From an uncultured Planctomycetota bacterium (GTDB lineage Bacteria; Planctomycetota; UBA1135; GCA-002686595), in NCBI GenBank assembly GCA_903928115.1, contig CAIYPP010000007.1, forward strand, positions 1 to 64,000: 64,000 nt of DNA. Reading direction: 5' to 3'. Shown here one piece after another: positions 8,963 to 17,792 of the stretch. The position numbers and the translations under genes were made by a program. Under the pieces are notes generated by a model. That model had not been told where the DNA came from. It worked only from the letters and a program-made list of their open reading frames with translations, and ran no database searches. Within the stretch, counting starts at the first letter, position 1; every line of letters begins with the position of its first letter.

Positions 8963-9976
8963 ATGGCCAGCGACGAGCTCTTTCGCGAGCACAACTGGTC
9001 CAGTCGGCCGATCCGCGATCTCGGGCTGAAGATCGAGGGGACGCCGCTGGAGTCGGTCGTGGCCGAGTTCCAGCGCGAGGTCGAGGCGCTCGGCCTCAAG
9101 GTGCGTCCGCGCCTGTACCTCTCGACGGAGTGGGGAGTCGTGACGGGCACGATCGCCATCGCGATCCCGTTCTATCTCGCGGAGGCGCCGCTCAAGGACC
9201 TGCACGCGCGCAAGGGCCAGATGCTCGAAGGCGACGGGCGGCGCGAGGTGCTGCGCTATCTGCGTCACGAGCTCGGCCACGTCGTGAACTACGCCTACAA
9301 GCTCTACGACGACGGCGAGTGGGTGCGGCTCTTCGGCCCCATCACGCAGCCGTATCTGGAGGACTACCGCCCTTCGCCGTTCAGCCGACGCTACGTGCGG
9401 CACCTGCCCGGCTGGTACGCGCAGAAGCACCCCGACGAAGACTGGGCCGAGACCTTCGCGGTGTGGATGACGCCCAAGCTCGACTGGCACGACGAGTATT
9501 CGGACCAGCCGCAGGCGCTCGCGAAGCTCGAGTACTGCGAGCGCGTGATGGGGGAGCTGCGCGCGCGCGAGCCATTGGTCGTGGAGGCGACGACGGAAGA
9601 AGACGTGGCGGAGCTCGGCTACTCGCTGGAGGAGTACTACGGGCACATGGCGCAGCCCGAGGGCGAGTTTCCGCATGGACTCGACGGCGCGCTGCGTTCG
9701 ATCTTCGAGGAGCTCGCACCCGAGGCGGGTCGCGAGGGCCAGAGCGCGTCAAAGCTCGTGCGCTCGCTGGAGCGCGAGTTGATGGCCTACGTGTATCGCT
9801 GGACCGGCCACTTCCCCGAGCGCACGCGCGCGTTGGTGCGCCACCTCGCGGAGCGCGCCGACGCGCTCGGACTCACGTTGGATCCGGCCCGCGAGCGCGA
9901 GGCCACGCTCGCGCTCACGACGTTCGTCGCCGCGCTCGGCATGAACCACGTGCACCAAGGCAGCTACCTGCCCTGA
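8963..9976 (+). CDS. Putative zinc-binding metallopeptidase
   Basis: 337 residues, no signal peptide. RHELGH gives the HExxH zinc motif (H102, E103, H106), and DEDWAETFAVW supplies a likely third ligand, E163, about 57 residues downstream. The middle (AEAPLKDLHARKGQ to the DWAETFAVWMTP segment) fits the family of putative zinc-binding metallopeptidases found beside ATP-grasp genes in planctomycetes and proteobacteria (from memory of the family, not from a search). It follows the TrpD2-like gene by 6 bases and converges on the ATP-grasp gene with an 18-base gap, which suggests a functional group of three. Substrate unknown. Confidence 0.75.
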   Translation: MASDELFREHNWSSRPIRDLGLKIEGTPLESVVAEFQREVEALGLKVRPRLYLSTEWGVVTGTIAIAIPFYLAEAPLKDLHARKGQMLEGDGRREVLRYLRHELGHVVNYAYKLYDDGEWVRLFGPITQPYLEDYRPSPFSRRYVRHLPGWYAQKHPDEDWAETFAVWMTPKLDWHDEYSDQPQALAKLEYCERVMGELRAREPLVVEATTEEDVAELGYSLEEYYGHMAQPEGEFPHGLDGALRSIFEELAPEAGREGQSASKLVRSLERELMAYVYRWTGHFPERTRALVRHLAERADALGLTLDPAREREATLALTTFVAALGMNHVHQGSYLP

Positions 9977-9994
9977 GCCGCGCGCCCCGCTGCG

Positions 9995-10972
9995 TCAGCG
10001 GATCTCGAGGCGCTCGACGGCGAGGTCGACGATCTCGTTGACGAGCTGGACGTAGCTCATCCCCGCGACGCGCGCCGAGGTCGCGAACTCGCTGTCCTTT
10101 TCGAGGTAGCAGCTCGCGTTGACTTCGAGCACGTAGATGTCGCCCGAAGGCGTGAGGCGCATGTCGACGCGGCCGTAGTCGCGGACACGCAGCGCGCGGT
10201 ACGCGTCGAGCGCGACCTTTTGCAGGCGCGCCTTCAGCTCCTCGGGCAGCTCCGCGATCACCGACTTGGTGCCCTTGTACTCGGCACTCTTCGTGTTCCA
10301 CTTCGCGCGGCTCGACATGATCTTCGGCGCACCCTCGGGCAGACCCGAGAAGTCGACCTCGATCGGCGGCAGCGCCGTCGGCATCGAGTTGCCGAGGACG
10401 CCGACGTAGAGCTCGCGGCCGTCGATGTACTCCTCGACGAGGGCTGAGTCGTGGATCTTGTCGTGGATCGCGAGGATGCGCTTCATCATGTCGCGGAAGT
10501 TGTCCACGAGCGCGTCCTTGCCGATTCCGATCGAAGAGTCCTGCCGCAGCGGCTTCACGAACAAGGGCATGCGCAGGTTGCCGCCGGTCTCGAAGTCCGA
10601 GTCCTGCGAGAACACGGCGAACTCGGGGTACTTGATCTTGTCGAAGGCGAGCAGCTTCTTCGTCAGCGCCTTGTCCTGCTGCATGTAGAACTCGCCCGGG
10701 CCACCGCCGGTGTAGCGCAGGCCGAGCAGATCGAGCACGCCGACGATGCCGACGGCGCCGAACAAGTGATCGTTGAAGCTCTCGCAGAGGTTGAACACCA
10801 GCTCGGGCTTCGCGGCCTCCAAGTCCGCGATCATCTTGCGCAGGTCGCCTTGGACGCCGATGTAGATCGCCTCGTGCTCGCCCTCGAGGAGGGCCGCAGC
10901 CACTTGGTCGGCGACGGGGTCGTGGTCCTCGGGCTTCTCGGACCACTGATCGATCAGCACGGCGATGCGCAT
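9995..10972 (-). CDS. D-Ala-D-Ala ligase-like ATP-grasp enzyme
   Basis: 325 residues. MRIAVLIDQWSEKPEDHDPVADQVAAAL is the pre-ATP-grasp domain; LFVKPLRQDSSIGIG (ATP-binding lysine and small loop), VEEYIDGRELYVGVLG and the metal-binding DMRLTPSGDIYVLEVNASCYLE are standard D-alanine-D-alanine ligase-like motifs. The usual final Asn-Pro-Pro reads NASC, seen in ligases that are not Ddl proper. It probably joins an amino acid or amine to a peptide or carboxylate; the substrate is not readable. No mur or ddl-type cell-wall genes adjoin it. It faces the zinc peptidase gene. Confidence 0.8.
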   Translation of the reverse strand: MRIAVLIDQWSEKPEDHDPVADQVAAALLEGEHEAIYIGVQGDLRKMIADLEAAKPELVFNLCESFNDHLFGAVGIVGVLDLLGLRYTGGGPGEFYMQQDKALTKKLLAFDKIKYPEFAVFSQDSDFETGGNLRMPLFVKPLRQDSSIGIGKDALVDNFRDMMKRILAIHDKIHDSALVEEYIDGRELYVGVLGNSMPTALPPIEVDFSGLPEGAPKIMSSRAKWNTKSAEYKGTKSVIAELPEELKARLQKVALDAYRALRVRDYGRVDMRLTPSGDIYVLEVNASCYLEKDSEFATSARVAGMSYVQLVNEIVDLAVERLEIR

Positions 10973-11052
10973 GCAGGTGCCAAAGACTCTAGCGCAACCC
11001 GAGGGCTCGATGCGAGGGCGAGCTTTGCGAGCCTCGCTATGCTCGGCGCGCG

Positions 11053-11598
11053 ATGTTGGATCTCTCGTTGCACCTCGACGCTTGGTTCGACGCTCTTCCG
11101 CGCTCGCCGAAGGACGACGGAGTGGTCGTGCGCTGCGTCGTTCGGACGGGGCCGGGAGAGCGTGCGACGCCGGGTTCCATCGAGGTGCGCGCCCGATGCG
11201 GGGTCACCGGCGACAGCTGGCCCGTCCACGAGCACAGCGCACCGGAGAGCGAGGTCTCGCTCATCAACATCCACGTCGCGCGCGCCGTTGCCGACGGGGA
11301 CGAGTCGCGCACGCCGCTCACCGGCGACAACTTGCAGGTCGACCTCGACCTCTCGGAGGCGAACCTGCCGCCGGGGACTCTGCTGGAGCTCGGCAGTGCC
11401 GTTCTGCGGGTCACCGCCTTCCCGCACCGGCCTTGCAAGAGCTTCATCGCGCGCTTCGGCGAGCTTCATACCCAGCGCATCGCTCGTGCGTTTCGGGTCG
11501 GGAAGCGCGGGCGCGGCGTGCTCTGCGTGGTCGAGCGCGACGGCGAGATCGCGGTGGGGGATCGCATTCGTGTGATGCGGCCGATCGGCGGGGTCTGA
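11053..11598 (+). CDS. MOSC domain protein
   Basis: 181 residues forming a single MOSC domain. Recognisable segments are LTGDNLQVDLDLSEANLPPG, LRVTAFPHRPCKSF with the conserved Cys at residue 128, and GRGVLCVVERDGEIAVGDRI. MOSC proteins (YiiM and YuaD groups) handle sulfur or molybdenum-cofactor chemistry, with the Cys as the reactive residue. No molybdenum cofactor gene is nearby. It is divergent from the ATP-grasp gene with 80 bases between start codons. Confidence 0.85.
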   Translation: MLDLSLHLDAWFDALPRSPKDDGVVVRCVVRTGPGERATPGSIEVRARCGVTGDSWPVHEHSAPESEVSLINIHVARAVADGDESRTPLTGDNLQVDLDLSEANLPPGTLLELGSAVLRVTAFPHRPCKSFIARFGELHTQRIARAFRVGKRGRGVLCVVERDGEIAVGDRIRVMRPIGGV

Positions 11599-11750
11599 CG
11601 ACACCGGCGGAGTGTGTCATGGACTTCGCTTCGCGACCCTGGGCGCGCGAAGAGGGTGCTAGGTTCGAGGCTGGCGCGCACGACGGTCACTTCTGACTCC
11701 AAAGGAGCGGGGTGCCGTTCGAGTGCGGCGCGCGCCTTCGAGGAATCACG

Positions 11751-12755
11751 ATGTACCTGCACACCCTTCGCGAGCTTCAACTCCTCGGCACCGACTCGAG
11801 ACCCTCGCTGCACTTGCCCGCGTACCGCCCAGAATTGAGCGCGCTCATGACGGTTCTGCTCAACACGAAGAGCCCGATTCAACGTCTCCGTCACACACTG
11901 CGTGCGACGAACCTCGTGCCCGCCGAGCGTGGACTGCTGATCGTCGACGCGCTCGACGCACTCCCGGACGGCGCGCGCGAAGCTGCGATCGTGCACCTCT
12001 TCGAGACGAATGCCGTGGGCTACCTGTCGCCTCCCAAGGCGGCGGAGGTCACCGAGCTCTACGCGAAGGTGGCCCTCGCACCGCGCTTCTCGGGCGGCAT
12101 GTTTCACCGCCTTGGCGAGCAGCGCGCCGCGTGGGTCTACATCTGCGAGGCGCTCTTTCCGCGACTCGACCCGGACGATCCCGAAGACAACCTTCAGGCC
12201 AACGCCGTCGCGTCGCTCGTCGAGCGCCGTCGCCTCAAGACGGCCGCCGATGCGCTGTTTGCCTTCGACTCGTTCACGCAAGCGCGCGAAGGGCTGCGGC
12301 GAGAGCCCGACAGGGTGCTCCCCGGGGCGTCGCTCGGCGCGAAGACCTACGTGCACTACAACGGCCTGCGCGAGTGCATGGCCCCTGGCACCCCGGCGCA
12401 ATGGAAGCACCATGGAGTCGCCGTCCGAGTCGACATCGAGGCCGTCTTTCGGAGGGCGAGCCCGAAGACGCTGAGCGCGGAGCTTGGCATCGACGTCGCC
12501 CAGATCGAAGCGCGGGCACGGGAGCTGCCCTTGCCGGATGTGTGCCTCATCCTTCCCTCCAAGCCCGAGCATCCCCTGCTTGGGGACGATCGGTTGACCA
12601 CACTGACGCTGCTTTCCAAGCGCGTCGGGAGCGCGTGGATTCGCAGCCAGCGTCCGGAGCTCGAGTTCGCTCGGCCGACGGAGGAGAGCCTCTCGTTGCT
12701 CGTTCCTCCTCAGTTCGCGAGCCAACTCTCGCTCGGGAAGCGCGATGCGAGCTAG
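11751..12755 (+). CDS. Protein of unknown function, 334 residues
   Basis: I do not recognise this protein. It is rich in Leu, Ala and Arg, looks mostly helical, and has no signal peptide, transmembrane segment or clear catalytic motif; segments such as YLSPPKAAEVTELYAKVAL and LIVDALDALPDGAREAAIVHLFE read as soluble helical protein. Start is ambiguous: ATG at 11751 has AGGA seven bases upstream; an in-frame GTG at 11712 has a strong AAAGGAG four bases upstream and would add 13 residues. It stands alone, 152 bases after the MOSC gene and convergent with pirin. Confidence 0.65.
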   Translation: MYLHTLRELQLLGTDSRPSLHLPAYRPELSALMTVLLNTKSPIQRLRHTLRATNLVPAERGLLIVDALDALPDGAREAAIVHLFETNAVGYLSPPKAAEVTELYAKVALAPRFSGGMFHRLGEQRAAWVYICEALFPRLDPDDPEDNLQANAVASLVERRRLKTAADALFAFDSFTQAREGLRREPDRVLPGASLGAKTYVHYNGLRECMAPGTPAQWKHHGVAVRVDIEAVFRRASPKTLSAELGIDVAQIEARARELPLPDVCLILPSKPEHPLLGDDRLTTLTLLSKRVGSAWIRSQRPELEFARPTEESLSLLVPPQFASQLSLGKRDAS

Positions 12756-12794
12756 GACGCATCGAAATGCGCGACGCGCGAGCGTGCACCGCGC

Positions 12795-13493
12795 TCAGGC
12801 GAGATCGAACAGGAGAAACTCTGCGTCTGCGCTGGCAACGACCTCCAGCTGAGCCTCGCCACTCACGGAAGCGCCGTCACCCGCAGAGAGCTCCACGTTG
12901 TTGAGCTTCACCTTGCCGCGGGCGAGCTGCAGCCAAGCGTGCCGGCCCGGAGCGAGCGAGTGCTTCACCGTGACACCCTTGTCGAGCAAAGCTGCGTAGA
13001 TGGCGACGTCTTGGTGGATGTTCAGCGCTCCGTCGCGACCACCCCGCGCGGCGAGCAGTCCCAACTTGTTGCGTCGATCCTGCTCGGGGAATGCGCGTTG
13101 CTCGTACTCGGGCGCGAGTCCGCGTGCCTCCGGCAGAAGCCAGATCTGGAGCAAGTGAAGCGGCTCGCTCTTCGAGGGATTGAACTCGCTGTGCTGCACG
13201 CCGCGGCCCGCGCTCATGCGCTGCAGCTCGCCGACCTTGAGGATCGCGCCGGTGCCGAGGCTGTCCTTGTGCTCGATCGCACCCGAGAGAACGTAGGTCA
13301 CGATCTCCATGTCGCGATGCCCGTGCGTCGGGAAGCCCGCGCCCGGCCCGACCACGTCCTCGTTGATGACGCGCAACGCGCGGAAACCCATGTGCGCAGG
13401 GTCGTAGTAGTCGGCGAACGAGAACGTGTAGCGTGTGTCGAGCCAGCCGTAGTTGGCGTGGCCGCGATCGGCCGACTTGCGGAGCGTGATCAT
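12795..13493 (-). CDS. Pirin family protein (YhhW/quercetinase type)
   Basis: 232 residues, bicupin. The metal site of bacterial pirins is intact: H57 and H59 in FPTHGHRDMEIVTYVLSG, and H101 and E103 in RGVQHSEFNP. N-terminal RKSADRGHANYGWLDTRYTFSFADYYDP and GFRALRVINEDVV are hallmark pirin segments. Members of the YhhW group can show quercetin 2,3-dioxygenase activity; the physiological role is uncertain. It diverges from the cardiolipin-synthase-like gene with a 57-base gap. Confidence 0.92.
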   Translation of the reverse strand: MITLRKSADRGHANYGWLDTRYTFSFADYYDPAHMGFRALRVINEDVVGPGAGFPTHGHRDMEIVTYVLSGAIEHKDSLGTGAILKVGELQRMSAGRGVQHSEFNPSKSEPLHLLQIWLLPEARGLAPEYEQRAFPEQDRRNKLGLLAARGGRDGALNIHQDVAIYAALLDKGVTVKHSLAPGRHAWLQLARGKVKLNNVELSAGDGASVSGEAQLEVVASADAEFLLFDLA

Positions 13494-13550
13494 GGGGGGC
13501 CGAGGCTAGTGCTTGAGAGCCGCGGGTGCATCGGCTAAGCCCACATCTGC

Positions 13551-14822
13551 GTGAGTTCCAGCCCCCGCAGCCACAGGTACGTCGAGCGACCCGAGCGCCT
13601 GTGCGGCGGCAATCGGCTGGAGCTGCTCGTCGGCGGAGCCGCGATCTATGACGCGATGCTCGCGGCCATCGCACAGGCCACCGACAGTGTGCACCTCACG
13701 ACCTACATCCTGCACTCGGACGCGACGGGTCGCCGCTTCGGCGAGGCGCTCAAGGCTCAGGCGCGTGCGGGGCGCGACGTGCGCCTCATGTTCGATGCGG
13801 TCGGCTCCTACGACACCGTCGACGACGACTTCTTGACGGAGCTCGCCGAGGCCGGTGTGCGCGTTCACATCTATCGCCCGATTCTGCCGGCACGCCGACG
13901 GCTGCTGGAGAAGCTCCAGCAGCTTCATGCAGCCTACGAGCGCTCGCGGAAGCGCGACGTGAGGCCGCCGTCGCGCTTCAGTCCTGATTTCTGGGGCTTC
14001 CACCGGCGCAACCATCAGAAGATTCTGGTCATCGACCGCCGCATCGCCTTCACCGGTGGGGTGAACATCGGGGACGACTACATCGATCGTGTCGTCGACG
14101 CGCGCCCAGTCCGTGGCTGGCACGATCTCCATGTTCGGATCGAAGGCCCTGCCGCGGTGGCTCTGGAGAATGCGTTCCTCGCGGCTTGGAATCGAAGTGG
14201 AGCCGTCGCGAAGCGTGGAGAGCCAGAGGCTCCGTGTGTGGACGGGCCCGTCAAGCTCGAGGTCTGCGTCAACGCGGAGTGGGACGTCGTGCGCGAGCGC
14301 TTCCGCAACGTCCGGCGCACCTCGATCCGTGACGCGTATTTTTCTGCGATCCGCGACGCACAGCACTGCATCCGCATCGCGAACGCCTACTTCCTTCCGG
14401 ACCGCGGGCTGCGCAAGGAGTTGAAGCGAGCGTGCGAGCGCGGCGTCCGCGTGCAGGTCATCGTCCCGAGAGACTCGGACGTGCGCGCCGTGTTTCATGC
14501 GAGCCGCTACTACTATGACGAGCTGCTCGCCGCAGGCGTCGAGATCCACGAGTATGTCGGCCGCATGATGCACGCCAAGGCCGCGGTGATCGACTCGGCG
14601 TGGTCGACGATCGGCTCGTTCAACCTCGACCAACGCTCGTTCCGCCACAACCTCGAAGCGGGCGTTCACGTCCTCGACGCGGAGTTCTCTGCCCGCATCG
14701 AGGCGCAGTTCGAAGAGGACCTCGAACAATGCGAGCGTGTCTCGTTGGACGCGTGGCGACAGCGGTCGTGGCACGCGCGACTGCGCGAGCAACTCTGTCA
14801 CCTCTTCGTCGCCTGGATGTGA
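13551..14822 (+). CDS. Cardiolipin synthase-like phospholipase D protein
   Basis: 423 residues from a GTG start. Two HKD motifs are complete: HQKILVIDRRIAFTGG (H155, K157, D162) and HAKAAVIDSAWSTIGSFNLD (H341, K343, D348). No N-terminal transmembrane segments are present, which fits the ClsB/YbhO type rather than ClsA. It should make cardiolipin or a related diacyl phospholipid at the membrane by phosphatidyl transfer. Ends 62 bases before the convergent proS stop, with a strong hairpin between them. Confidence 0.88.
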   Translation: MSSSPRSHRYVERPERLCGGNRLELLVGGAAIYDAMLAAIAQATDSVHLTTYILHSDATGRRFGEALKAQARAGRDVRLMFDAVGSYDTVDDDFLTELAEAGVRVHIYRPILPARRRLLEKLQQLHAAYERSRKRDVRPPSRFSPDFWGFHRRNHQKILVIDRRIAFTGGVNIGDDYIDRVVDARPVRGWHDLHVRIEGPAAVALENAFLAAWNRSGAVAKRGEPEAPCVDGPVKLEVCVNAEWDVVRERFRNVRRTSIRDAYFSAIRDAQHCIRIANAYFLPDRGLRKELKRACERGVRVQVIVPRDSDVRAVFHASRYYYDELLAAGVEIHEYVGRMMHAKAAVIDSAWSTIGSFNLDQRSFRHNLEAGVHVLDAEFSARIEAQFEEDLEQCERVSLDAWRQRSWHARLREQLCHLFVAWM

Positions 14823-14827
14823 AAGCG

Positions 14828-14860
14828 CGAGGCCGCGCGGCGGAGCGCCGCACGGCCTCG
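14828..14860. terminator. Bidirectional hairpin between convergent genes
   Basis: CGAGGCCG and GCGGCG pair with CGCCGC and CGGCCTCG around a GAG loop, with one unpaired base on each side: 14 base pairs in all. It fills the gap between two convergent stop codons. There is no U tract on either side, so it may end transcription by another route or mark and protect the 3' ends. Confidence 0.65.
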
Positions 14861-14884
14861 ATGGATGCAGGAGACGCCGGAGCC

Positions 14885-16372
14885 CTAGTAGTTCTTCGCG
14901 AACAGCACGCGCTGTGCGCTCGGCTTGCCGGTCTTGATGCACGCGCCGGACTCGGGGTCGGGACCCTCGCCCGGCAGCGGGATGCAGCGGATCGTGGCCT
15001 TGGTCGCCTCCTTGATGGCGAGCTCGGTCTCGGTCGTGCCGTCCCAGTGCGCGAAGACGAACTTCGAGCCCTGATCGGCGAAGACTGCCTCGAAGTCCTT
15101 CCACGAGTCGACGTGCACCGTGTTGGCACGACGGAACGCGAGCGCGCGCTCGTAGAGCGCCGACTGCATGCCGTCGAGCAGCTTGCCGACATGAACGCCG
15201 ATGTCCTCGAAGGGCACCTTGACCTTGTCCTTGGCATCCGCGATGCGCGTCTTCGCCATCGCCGTCGCGCTCGCGACGTCGCGCGGTCCGACCTCGAGGC
15301 GCACGGGCACGCCCTTGCGCTCCCACTCGTAGTACTTCTCGCCCGGACGCATCGCGTCCCGGTCGTCGAGCTTGACCGTGAGTCCGTCGGCACGCAGCTC
15401 GCGCGCGAGCTTGTCGCTCGCTTCGAGCACCTGCGCCTTCTCGGCATCGCTCTTCCAAATCGGAACGATCGCAACGTGGATCGGTGCGAGCTTCGGCGGC
15501 AACACGAGGCCGCCGTCGTCGGAGTGCGCCATGATCAGCGCGCCGATCATGCGCGTGGAGGAGCCCCACGAGGTCTGCCAGACGAAGTCGCGCACGCCTT
15601 CCTTGTTTTGGAAGGTGACGTTGAAGGCGCGGCCGAAGTTTTGGCCGAGGTCATGGCTCGTCGCGCCCTGCAGCGACTTGCCGTCCTGCATCATCGCCTC
15701 GACGCAGAACGTCTCCAGCGCGCCGGCAAAGCGCTCGTTCGCCGTCTTGCGCCCGCGGATCACGGGCACCGCGAGCACGTCGTGGTAGACCTCGCGGTAC
15801 ACGTCGAGCATGCGCATCACCTCTTCCATCGCCTCTTCGTGTGAGGCGTGCGCAGTGTGGCCTTCCTGCCACCAGAACTCGCCGGTGCGCAGGAAGAGCC
15901 GCGTACGCAGCTCCCAGCGCATCACGTTGCACCATTGGTTGAGCAGCATCGGCAGGTCGCGGTAGCTGTCGATCCACTTCGAGAAGAAGTGACCGATGAT
16001 CGTCTCGCTCGTCGGACGGACGACGTAGGGCTCTTCGAGCTCGCCCTTGAGCTCGATCTTGCCGTCGACGTTGCGCAGGCCGGCGTGCGTCACGACCGCG
16101 CACTCCATCGCGAAGCCGGTCGCGTGCTGAGCTTCCTTCTGCAGGAAGGAGAGCGGGATCAGCAGCGGGAACGCGGCGTTTTGATGGCCGGTCTCCTTGA
16201 AGCGCCGATCGAGCTCGGCCTGGATCTTCTCCCAGATCGCCCAGCCGTGGGGCCGCACGACCATGCAGCCGCGGACCACGTTCGCGGGCTCGGCGAGCTG
16301 CGCTGCGGAGATGACGTCTTGGTACCACTGCGCGTAGTCCTTCGCGCGCGGCGTGATGTGTTGTTCCGACAT
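14885..16372 (-). CDS. proS: Prolyl-tRNA synthetase, archaeal/eukaryal type (ProS type 3)
   Basis: 495 residues. ATG at 16372 (MSEQHITPRAKDYAQWYQDVI) is chosen over an upstream in-frame ATG at 16492 because the latter would overlap the divergent gene and adds 40 residues unlike the family. Class II motifs are clear: VVRPTSETIIGHFFSKWI (motif 2 region), the TGEFWWQEGHTAHA block, and SWGSSTRMIGALIMAHSDDGG (motif 3). No editing INS domain is inserted and the protein ends in a Tyr, as in the short archaeal/eukaryal type found in some bacteria. It charges tRNA-Pro. Confidence 0.95.
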   Translation of the reverse strand: MSEQHITPRAKDYAQWYQDVISAAQLAEPANVVRGCMVVRPHGWAIWEKIQAELDRRFKETGHQNAAFPLLIPLSFLQKEAQHATGFAMECAVVTHAGLRNVDGKIELKGELEEPYVVRPTSETIIGHFFSKWIDSYRDLPMLLNQWCNVMRWELRTRLFLRTGEFWWQEGHTAHASHEEAMEEVMRMLDVYREVYHDVLAVPVIRGRKTANERFAGALETFCVEAMMQDGKSLQGATSHDLGQNFGRAFNVTFQNKEGVRDFVWQTSWGSSTRMIGALIMAHSDDGGLVLPPKLAPIHVAIVPIWKSDAEKAQVLEASDKLARELRADGLTVKLDDRDAMRPGEKYYEWERKGVPVRLEVGPRDVASATAMAKTRIADAKDKVKVPFEDIGVHVGKLLDGMQSALYERALAFRRANTVHVDSWKDFEAVFADQGSKFVFAHWDGTTETELAIKEATKATIRCIPLPGEGPDPESGACIKTGKPSAQRVLFAKNY

Positions 16373-16490
16373 GTCGAGTTCTCGGTGGAGCGCTGCGCGA
16401 GGACCCGCCCATTCGGACCCTCCGTCGCGCGGAAAGGTCGCGCAGCGTAGAGGACTGGTCGCACAGCCGCCAGCAGCGGATAGTGGGGGC

Positions 16491-17660
16491 ATGGGATATC
16501 GCTACACGGTGCTCGGAGCGGGCCGCCAAGGTGTCGCGCTGGCCTACGACTTGGTGAAGAACGGAGAGGCCGAGCTCGTGCGCGTCGTCGACAGCGACGC
16601 GGACGTCGCGGCGCGCGCAGAGCGGCGTCTTCGCAAGCTGCTGCCGCGCTCCAAGGTGCGCTTGGAGTCCGAGTGCTGTGATGTCGCGAGCCGTAGGCAA
16701 GTGCGAGCGGCGATCGAAGGCGCGCACGTAGCGCTTTCTGCGGTTCCGTACCGCTTCAACGCGCAGCTCGCTGCTTGGGCGATCGATCGCGGCGCGTCGT
16801 TCCTCGATCTCGGCGGCAACACTGCAGTCGTGCGACAGGAACTCGCGCTTCATGCCCGGGCGAAGAAGGCGGGGGTCAGCGTCGTACCCGACTGTGGTCT
16901 GGCGCCGGGGCTCGGCAATCACCTCGCAGCACACGGGATTGCGTCGATGGATACGCCGCGCCATGTCCATGTGCGTTGCGGTGGCTTGCCCGAGACGCCG
17001 GTGGGTCCGCTCGGCTACAAGCTCGTGTTCAACTTCCGTGGCCTGTGGAATGAGTACCGCGGCGAGGCCGAGTTCCTGCGCGGTGGGAAGCGGGTCCGCG
17101 TTCCCACGCTCACCGAGTTGGAGCCGTTCGAAAGCTCTCCTTTCGGTCCGCTCGAAGCATGCGTGACGAGCGGTGGGACGAGCACCTGTCCTCAGTCGTG
17201 GGAGGGCAAGCTCGAGAGCTTCGACTACAAGACGATCCGCTACCCCGGCCACTGGGCGCAGATTCGCACGCTCTTCGAGCTCGGCTTCATGGACGAGCAC
17301 TTCACCGCGCGCAACGGCTGCGAGTTCGAGCCGCTGGCCCTCACTCAAGCACTCTTCGAAGAGCGCCTCGCGTTTCCGTCCGTGCGCGACGTCGCGCTCT
17401 TGCGCGTGCTCGTGCGCGGCTCGCACGCCCGACGACCGCTTGCACTCCAGTACGACTACCTCGAGCGCCACGACGCGAGGACGGGCTTCACCGCCATGGA
17501 GCGCGCGACAGCGTTCCCCGCGGCCCTCGTCGCACACCTGCAAGCACGCGGCCTCGTCTTCCCCGGCGCACGCCCCCTCGAGCTCGCCGTCCCGCCGCTC
17601 CTCTACTTCGAGGAGCTCGCGCAGCACGGCATTCATGTCCAGCTGACCGTGGGTCGCTGA
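16491..17660 (+). CDS. Saccharopine dehydrogenase family oxidoreductase
   Basis: 389 residues. A Rossmann fold opens at once (YRYTVLGAGRQGVALAYDL), followed by SFLDLGGNTAVVRQELALHARAKKAGVSVVPDCGLAPGLGNHLA, typical of the saccharopine dehydrogenase / lysine-ketoglutarate reductase family. The C-terminal part (FDYKTIRYPGHWAQIRTLFELGF) also matches bacterial members often annotated as L-lysine dehydrogenase-like. Start ATG at 16491 leaves a 118-base divergent region with proS. Role may be lysine degradation, but no partner gene is adjacent. Confidence 0.88.
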   Translation: MGYRYTVLGAGRQGVALAYDLVKNGEAELVRVVDSDADVAARAERRLRKLLPRSKVRLESECCDVASRRQVRAAIEGAHVALSAVPYRFNAQLAAWAIDRGASFLDLGGNTAVVRQELALHARAKKAGVSVVPDCGLAPGLGNHLAAHGIASMDTPRHVHVRCGGLPETPVGPLGYKLVFNFRGLWNEYRGEAEFLRGGKRVRVPTLTELEPFESSPFGPLEACVTSGGTSTCPQSWEGKLESFDYKTIRYPGHWAQIRTLFELGFMDEHFTARNGCEFEPLALTQALFEERLAFPSVRDVALLRVLVRGSHARRPLALQYDYLERHDARTGFTAMERATAFPAALVAHLQARGLVFPGARPLELAVPPLLYFEELAQHGIHVQLTVGR

Positions 17661-17719
17661 GCGCACCTCGCGGTCGGGCAAACGCGCTGCTGCGGCTGCA
17701 AGCACCGCGATCAAGTCGC

Positions 17720-17750
17720 GAGCCCCCACCGCACGGGGCGGAGGGGGCTC
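17720..17750. terminator. Hairpin between convergent genes
   Basis: GAGCCCCC pairs perfectly with GGGGGCTC, with further CCGC/GCGG pairing inside. It lies 60 bases after the saccharopine dehydrogenase-like stop and 43 bases after the convergent beta-propeller gene. No U tract. Confidence 0.5.
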
Positions 17751-17792
17751 GCTGGAAGTTCGCTCACGCGGCGCAGCCGCGCGCGCGGGTCG

